The notes beneath the pieces are model-generated. The model saw only the letters and a program-made list of their open reading frames with translations, ran no database searches and was not told where the DNA came from. From Brumimicrobium aurantiacum (lineage in GTDB: Bacteria > Bacteroidota > Bacteroidia > Flavobacteriales_D > Crocinitomicaceae): DNA of 64,000 nucleotides. Positions 59,292 through 64,000 of this stretch are shown one piece after another. The stretch spans positions 1 to 64,000 of the forward strand of contig NZ_QURB01000002.1 of assembly GCF_003402975.1 (NCBI RefSeq), written 5' to 3'. A program made the translations under genes and the position numbers. Position 1 is the first letter of the stretch. Every line of letters begins with the position of its first letter.

Positions 59292-60958
59292 TTTAATTTT
59301 TTATTCGTTTTTTTTAGTATTTTTTCAATTTGCTCAACGGCTGGTACTGTCGTTACTTCTTTGCTTAATGCTGTTTCAAAAGCAGATTTTGCTTGCTCAT
59401 ATTTTTCTGCATTATAGTATATTAAACCAGATTTGTAATGTACAATCCATAGCTCTGGATTGAGGGTTCTATAAATATTGAGTTGCATTAAATCAAAACT
59501 TTGGTCTTCTGAAGATATCACCTCGTCAATTTTTCTATCCATCACTCGGTACGCTTCATAATCCTCAAAAGCCTTAGTGTATTGGAAGTCATCTTCGGGT
59601 ATTGTTAAAGAATCTATTAACTGTGATTTATATACATTTTGCTTGTTGTCGTTGAAGATTTCATCTAAATCGTAAGACGTAAACTCACCAAGTTGATAGG
59701 GATTAGATGATATCCAAATCTTTTTCTCAGAAGGTTTGAAAATTACTGCATGATGCGCCAATAGTTGATTTAAGGCTTTCTCATTACCAAAGCCGAGCTT
59801 TTCATCATTTTCTCCATATTTATTTCTTAAAATACTGGCCATTGTTGTAGGATCAACTTTTGGATATTCATCCAATAGCTCATTCATTCTCTCAAATCTA
59901 TATTGTGAGTGACTTTCTTCTATGGCTTTGTTGTTGCGTTTATCATCTTTATAGGCTTCACTTTGAAAGTGATTTGAACATACCAAACGTGAATTTACAA
60001 TCTCATATACACCAAAATTTTTAGGTGACATTTCTATAACTACTGCTTTATTATCATTTGCCGAACCAATCATTAAAGCTTCTGAAACGAAAACCTCACT
60101 ATTTTTTGCGATTGCTATGGCTTCGTCAATGGTGGAAGCATATTGTAAAATCTCTCTAGCTAATATTGAAATAGGTTTCTTTGCTTTTAAGGGAATTTTA
60201 GATTTACCCGCATTCATGGTAATTGTTAAGCCTTCTTTATTCATTCCAGAAATTACTCCTAGCATTCCTGGCCATCCAATGGATACAAAAGGAATACCGT
60301 CATCAGGATCGATAAATAGGATTAATTTTTCTTCAGCAAATTCATCACCAGCATAAAAGTCTAGGTTTCTCCCTATCAACAATTCTCCGTCTTCAGTTTC
60401 ATCATCCCAAAGAGCTGCAGAAGTACATCCAATCATTGCTAAATCAACGAGAGCATGACCGATATCATGTGCTCCATGAAGATATAAACTTCTTATATAT
60501 GGAGGTGCGATGTAGTTGTAAGTATCAGGAACATATCTTGACAATCCATAAATTTCTGCTTTGAATTCGTTCGGGACATGTTTATAAAGTTCTCTATTGT
60601 ACCATTGAAGAAATTTGGTGAGTCGTTTTTGCTTTTTCTTAGAGGGAACGAACTCTTCTATTTTATTAAAAAAGATAGGTTCTTGTTTGGCAAGAAGAGA
60701 ATCCATTAAAGCCCCTGCAAGCAACCCTCTTTCTAACGGGTCCCCTTGAATATATAATTCCCATTGAGCGTATTTATTTTTCGTAAGATAACTCTCACCA
60801 GAGATAAATAAACTATCATGTTGCTTAATAACAACAGGTCTTTCATCATTGAATTGAGTTAAATCTGGACGATGTACCACAGATTTTTTCATTCCACAGG
60901 AAAATGTAAGAAGTGAAAGGAAAACGACTGTATAACTTAACTTATTCATTGATCTCAC
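59288..60958 (-). CDS. C45-family lipoprotein acyltransferase/hydrolase with TPR
   Basis: The 556-residue product has lipobox TFSC (Cys near 21) and the C45/Ntn-hydrolase start MIGCTSAALWDD (Cys near 178, which becomes N-terminal after self-cleavage), then ELLIGRNLDFY and SIGWPGMLGVISGMNKEGLTITMNAG. It ends with a TPR-like repeat (about 510-545). Family members form or cut amide or ester bonds with acyl groups. In this cluster it could form or hydrolyse the aryl polyene-resorcinol ester at the outer membrane or periplasm; this is inference. It overlaps the desaturase gene by 17 bases. Confidence 0.75.
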   Translation of the reverse strand: MRSMNKLSYTVVFLSLLTFSCGMKKSVVHRPDLTQFNDERPVVIKQHDSLFISGESYLTKNKYAQWELYIQGDPLERGLLAGALMDSLLAKQEPIFFNKIEEFVPSKKKQKRLTKFLQWYNRELYKHVPNEFKAEIYGLSRYVPDTYNYIAPPYIRSLYLHGAHDIGHALVDLAMIGCTSAALWDDETEDGELLIGRNLDFYAGDEFAEEKLILFIDPDDGIPFVSIGWPGMLGVISGMNKEGLTITMNAGKSKIPLKAKKPISILAREILQYASTIDEAIAIAKNSEVFVSEALMIGSANDNKAVVIEMSPKNFGVYEIVNSRLVCSNHFQSEAYKDDKRNNKAIEESHSQYRFERMNELLDEYPKVDPTTMASILRNKYGENDEKLGFGNEKALNQLLAHHAVIFKPSEKKIWISSNPYQLGEFTSYDLDEIFNDNKQNVYKSQLIDSLTIPEDDFQYTKAFEDYEAYRVMDRKIDEVISSEDQSFDLMQLNIYRTLNPELWIVHYKSGLIYYNAEKYEQAKSAFETALSKEVTTVPAVEQIEKILKKTNKKLK

Positions 60959-62462
60959 TTTTAATCTTATTTATGAGGTATTCCTTCCCTAAAATTTCCG
61001 AACAGGTTACAACACTACCAATGGTTACACCTAGCATTCCATGCATATTCACACTTTGTCCTGTTAAAAAAAGATTTGGAATTTTGGTTCGTGCAGAAAT
61101 AAATGTTTTCATAGGATTGTCCGCGTCTTTTTCAAAACCGTACATGTTGCCATTTTGTCCACCAATATAATCTCGATAGGAGAGTGGTGTTGAGGCATAA
61201 ACAGAGTGGATACAAGAACGAATGTCGGGAAATTTTTTCTCTAATTCATCAATTAATAAATCAATATGTTTTTGTTTAAACTCTTCATAAGATTTTCCCC
61301 TTTCTTCTTTCGAAGCAACTGTGTTTTTTGTTTCAGCCCATTGCTCTACTTCACTAAAATGCATATATGTCATTACCGACAAACTTTCTGCATATTTTTG
61401 ATTTTCGGAATGTACGCCCATCGAAGCCATATATCCTTCAGGCCACCTTTCTGGAGAGTATTCTGTTGCTTTCCAAATTAGATCTTTACTTTTGAAATGG
61501 TAAATATTATGGTTTAAATAAGGAAAAGATTCCGGTTTAAATGAAATGTAAATGCTAAAGGAGGAAGGTGTCACTTTCAGACGTTCAATTCTTTTTCGAA
61601 AGGATTTTCTAAATCGTTCTTCTCCTACCATTTTTATGGTTGCATTTATATCAATATTAGATATAAATTGTTTGGCTTTAAAATAATCGCCTTTAATGGT
61701 TTTTACCCCAATTAATTGATTGTCTTCGAATTTAAAATCAATTACCTCTTGGTGTTTAAAAATATCTCCTCCATATTTCCTCAGTTGTTTAACCAATAAC
61801 TTGGTAATTTGACTCCCACCGTTGATGCAACGCCAGGCACTTTGCATATATGAATTTACTGATAAGGCATGAACATAGAGTGGTGTTTTTTCACCGTTTC
61901 CTCCGTACAGTGAATTTGTTCCAGCTAATGCAGCTTTTAAGTCTTCATTATCTGTTAATTCGTCAAAATAATCCTTAGCTTTTATGGACAGTAATCCATC
62001 CTTATATGGAGCACCTTGTTCAACATTGTACATCGGAAAAGAATTACAAACATCATTTATATCATTGCAATATTTTTCGATGGTTTTTCGTTCACTTGGA
62101 AAAATGTTAGTCAGTTGTAAAATGAAATTGTCATATCCTTGTGCATGAGGGTACTTAATTGGATCATCATCAAAAGTTACATAATCATAAGCATTTTGAT
62201 CCATTCTTTTTATGCGAAGATCATCGATGATTCCTAAGTACTTAAAATATTGATATAGGTTTTGATCTTTTTCTAAACCACCTATATAATGTACACCTGT
62301 GTCAAAAATAGTTTTATCTCTAACAAAGGTTTGTAGGTTACCTCCATATTGATTGTTCTTTTCTAGAACGCAAACCTTCAAACCTTCTTTGGCAAGAATT
62401 ATAGAAGCAGATAAACCGCCCATTCCACTACCAATTATGACAATATCATATTCTTTTTCCAA
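60942..62462 (-). CDS. Phytoene desaturase-like FAD oxidoreductase
   Basis: The 506-residue product has the FAD site DIVIIGSGMGGLSASIILAKEG (split: GSGMGGLSA near 10-18, then LEKNNQYGGNLQTF) and a C-terminal NLFLTGQSVNMHGMLGVTIG block typical of phytoene desaturase/CrtI relatives. It could introduce double bonds or act on the finished pigment. All key glycines are present. It sits between the fused transporter gene and the C45 gene, two bases from the former. Confidence 0.82.
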   Translation of the reverse strand: MEKEYDIVIIGSGMGGLSASIILAKEGLKVCVLEKNNQYGGNLQTFVRDKTIFDTGVHYIGGLEKDQNLYQYFKYLGIIDDLRIKRMDQNAYDYVTFDDDPIKYPHAQGYDNFILQLTNIFPSERKTIEKYCNDINDVCNSFPMYNVEQGAPYKDGLLSIKAKDYFDELTDNEDLKAALAGTNSLYGGNGEKTPLYVHALSVNSYMQSAWRCINGGSQITKLLVKQLRKYGGDIFKHQEVIDFKFEDNQLIGVKTIKGDYFKAKQFISNIDINATIKMVGEERFRKSFRKRIERLKVTPSSFSIYISFKPESFPYLNHNIYHFKSKDLIWKATEYSPERWPEGYMASMGVHSENQKYAESLSVMTYMHFSEVEQWAETKNTVASKEERGKSYEEFKQKHIDLLIDELEKKFPDIRSCIHSVYASTPLSYRDYIGGQNGNMYGFEKDADNPMKTFISARTKIPNLFLTGQSVNMHGMLGVTIGSVVTCSEILGKEYLINKIKSEINE

Positions 62463-62463
62463 G

Positions 62464-64000
62464 CTATATTTTTTTTAAAATAGAATAATTATTTTCTTCG
62501 ATTTCTAATTGAAAACCAAATTTAAGCAAATCCGTTTGGTAAATTGAAGATGAAACAATAATAACTTGTTCAAACTCATGTTTATTCAATAGTGCTTCAA
62601 TTTTTTCAGAATTCACATTTGTGGTTATCAATAGTGTTTCATATGCTGAATGTGGATCTCTATTATAATTGATTTTTCTTTTGTTTATCAAGTAGTTTTG
62701 TTCGGCAATTTGTTGGTTTTCTATATTTTCAATAAAAGTAAATACTTTTCTTTTGGCTTCTTGAAGCGTGAGCATGATATCCCAAATTCCTAAATCATCT
62801 CCTATACGAAGAATTTTTGCATCCGGTTTTATATGTGGATTGACTTGGTGATATGTTTTTTTGTTGAGTTCAAACTCAAGTTTTGCCTTTTTTACAATTT
62901 CATTTCTTTTATAGAGAAAGCTTAACTTCACTTTTTGTGCAAAATAATCTTCATCTTCTAATTTATAACGGATAGTTTTAAATTTGGATTTAAACTTTTT
63001 ACTGATCGTTTTTGTGAGTTCCCTTAAAGTAAGGTTTTTATATTCTTGATTTACTGAAATTCGTTCTCCAATCTCTATGGTATGTTTACCATCAAAAATG
63101 ATAAAATCTCCTTTCGGAAGTAAGTCAGCATTTCCATGAATATAAAGAGGAACAATGTCTAAGTCATATTTTTGAGCCAAAAGAAATGCACCTTTATGAA
63201 ATCTATTGATATCATTGGTGAGAGATCTAGTACCTTCAGGAAATATAACCAATGAATTTCCTTTACGCACCATTTCAATCAATTCTTCCTCATTTGATTC
63301 TAATCCTTTTGTAATAGGAAAATACCCCGCTAATTGAACCGCTTTACCAAATATTGGAGAGTTATACACCCAATTGTTTACAAAGAAGATAAATGGAGTG
63401 TTTATAAATCCAATGCTCAATGTATCTAAAAAAGAGGTGTGATTAGGAAGGATTATTGCAGGCTTGTCAAACGCTTCGTGATGTGGATTATAAACCATGT
63501 TTTTTAAACCATAATTGGTGTACATTACTGACTTGAGTAATCGCGAAATTTTCTTTCTAAAAAGCCTTTGCTTAAACTCCATATTGAAGGGAAGTAACTT
63601 TATAAAAACAATACCAATTAAAGAAAATAACAATCCTCCCAAACCATAATATAGATGGGATAAAACTGCAGAAATAAAAAGACGCAGAGAAACGGGAGAT
63701 TTACCCTGCTTTGGTCTCGATTCAAATATAAAACTGAATATTATTGGATAAATAGAGAAGGTAATCAACATTGCTGAAATGATTCCGAACAAAGAGATTA
63801 AAGAAATAGATTTTAATGCTGGATGCTTAGCAAAAATGAGTACACCAATCGATAAAACAGTTGTGAGTACCGCCAATAAGATTGAAATTCGGTAGGTTTT
63901 TAAATTATTTTGACCATTGGTATATTTATTTTGTAGACCGGTAGTCATGAATATACTAAAATCAATTCCCAAACCTAAAATTAAGGTGGTAACAATGGTA
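62464..64000 (-). CDS. MMPL exporter / acyltransferase / methyltransferase-like fusion (partial, start beyond window)
   Basis: The frame is open to the window edge, so only the C-terminal 512 residues are seen. They start inside an MMPL/RND transporter membrane block (GLGIDFSIFMTTGLQ, three or four segments), then a PlsC-type acyltransferase (NHTSFLD with His-x4-Asp, and FPEGTRS). At the end is a methyltransferase-like fold whose SAM motif is weak (ILRIGDDLGIWDI). This three-part fusion is known in flexirubin clusters, where it moves and acylates lipid-like products. The last domain may be inactive. Confidence 0.85.
   Translation of the reverse strand, partial: TIVTTLILGLGIDFSIFMTTGLQNKYTNGQNNLKTYRISILLAVLTTVLSIGVLIFAKHPALKSISLISLFGIISAMLITFSIYPIIFSFIFESRPKQGKSPVSLRLFISAVLSHLYYGLGGLLFSLIGIVFIKLLPFNMEFKQRLFRKKISRLLKSVMYTNYGLKNMVYNPHHEAFDKPAIILPNHTSFLDTLSIGFINTPFIFFVNNWVYNSPIFGKAVQLAGYFPITKGLESNEEELIEMVRKGNSLVIFPEGTRSLTNDINRFHKGAFLLAQKYDLDIVPLYIHGNADLLPKGDFIIFDGKHTIEIGERISVNQEYKNLTLRELTKTISKKFKSKFKTIRYKLEDEDYFAQKVKLSFLYKRNEIVKKAKLEFELNKKTYHQVNPHIKPDAKILRIGDDLGIWDIMLTLQEAKRKVFTFIENIENQQIAEQNYLINKRKINYNRDPHSAYETLLITTNVNSEKIEALLNKHEFEQVIIVSSSIYQTDLLKFGFQLEIEENNYSILKKI

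Overview
The window looks like a chromosome segment of a member of the Bacteroidota, most likely of the order Flavobacteriales. Reasons: low G+C content, promoters of the TAnnTTTG type, type IX secretion signals (a PorP/SprF protein beside a CHU_C-type adhesin, and type A tails), the flavobacterial gene order bamD - omega subunit - coaBC - DUF4835 - recN, and a flexirubin-type pigment cluster. Genus is not determinable from the sequence alone; a Crocinitomicaceae-like or related marine/freshwater lineage is a guess.

Bases 1 to about 14,180 are an integrated virus-like element whose left end lies outside the window. It has no tail, portal or terminase genes. It carries a P-loop packaging ATPase of the A32/FtsK-HerA type, a 236-residue candidate major capsid protein isolated by terminators, and a run of small proteins each with one membrane segment. 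It also has a lipoprotein with a C-terminal membrane anchor (candidate unimolecular spanin), a VapE-type helicase, small regulators, and a repressor/excisionase-like switch with operator repeats. This fits a small, tailless, membrane-containing virus of the PRD1/PM2/FLiP general type integrated as a prophage. Between the virion module (leftward, 0.1-6.8 kb) and the replication/regulation module (leftward, 10.1-13.2 kb) lies a 690-base non-coding stretch with many TACTAC-type repeats (candidate origin or recombination site), then rightward cargo: two proteins ending in Cys/His motifs and a YoeB-type toxin with an unusual large partner.

Bases 14.5-43 kb are ordinary chromosome: a secreted M1 aminopeptidase, an AsmA/DUF748-like protein, DUF2911, MltF, AcpH, a PorP/SprF plus type B CTD adhesin pair, MiaE, YfhO, NlpC/P60, S41 protease, DUF1573, FKBP, DUF1328, endonuclease I, then bamD, omega, coaBC, DUF4835, recN, DUF423, pckA and a VWD-domain protein.

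Bases 43-64 kb are most of a flexirubin (aryl polyene plus dialkylresorcinol) gene cluster. It comprises a phosphopantetheinyl transferase, DarA and DarB, two FabZ-like dehydratases (one lacking the catalytic His), a BtrH-like acyltransferase candidate, an ABC exporter, a thioesterase, two active ketosynthases with two degenerate partners, an ACP, a NodB-type deacetylase, LolA-like and lipoprotein genes, and a methyltransferase. On the other strand are an aryl-CoA ligase, a C45-family lipoprotein, a phytoene-desaturase-like oxidoreductase and an MMPL/acyltransferase/methyltransferase fusion that runs off the right edge. Aryl starter activation, polyene chain extension, resorcinol formation, esterification and export can all be assigned candidate genes here. 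A ketoreductase and an aromatic ammonia-lyase are not in the window and are expected beyond it or elsewhere.
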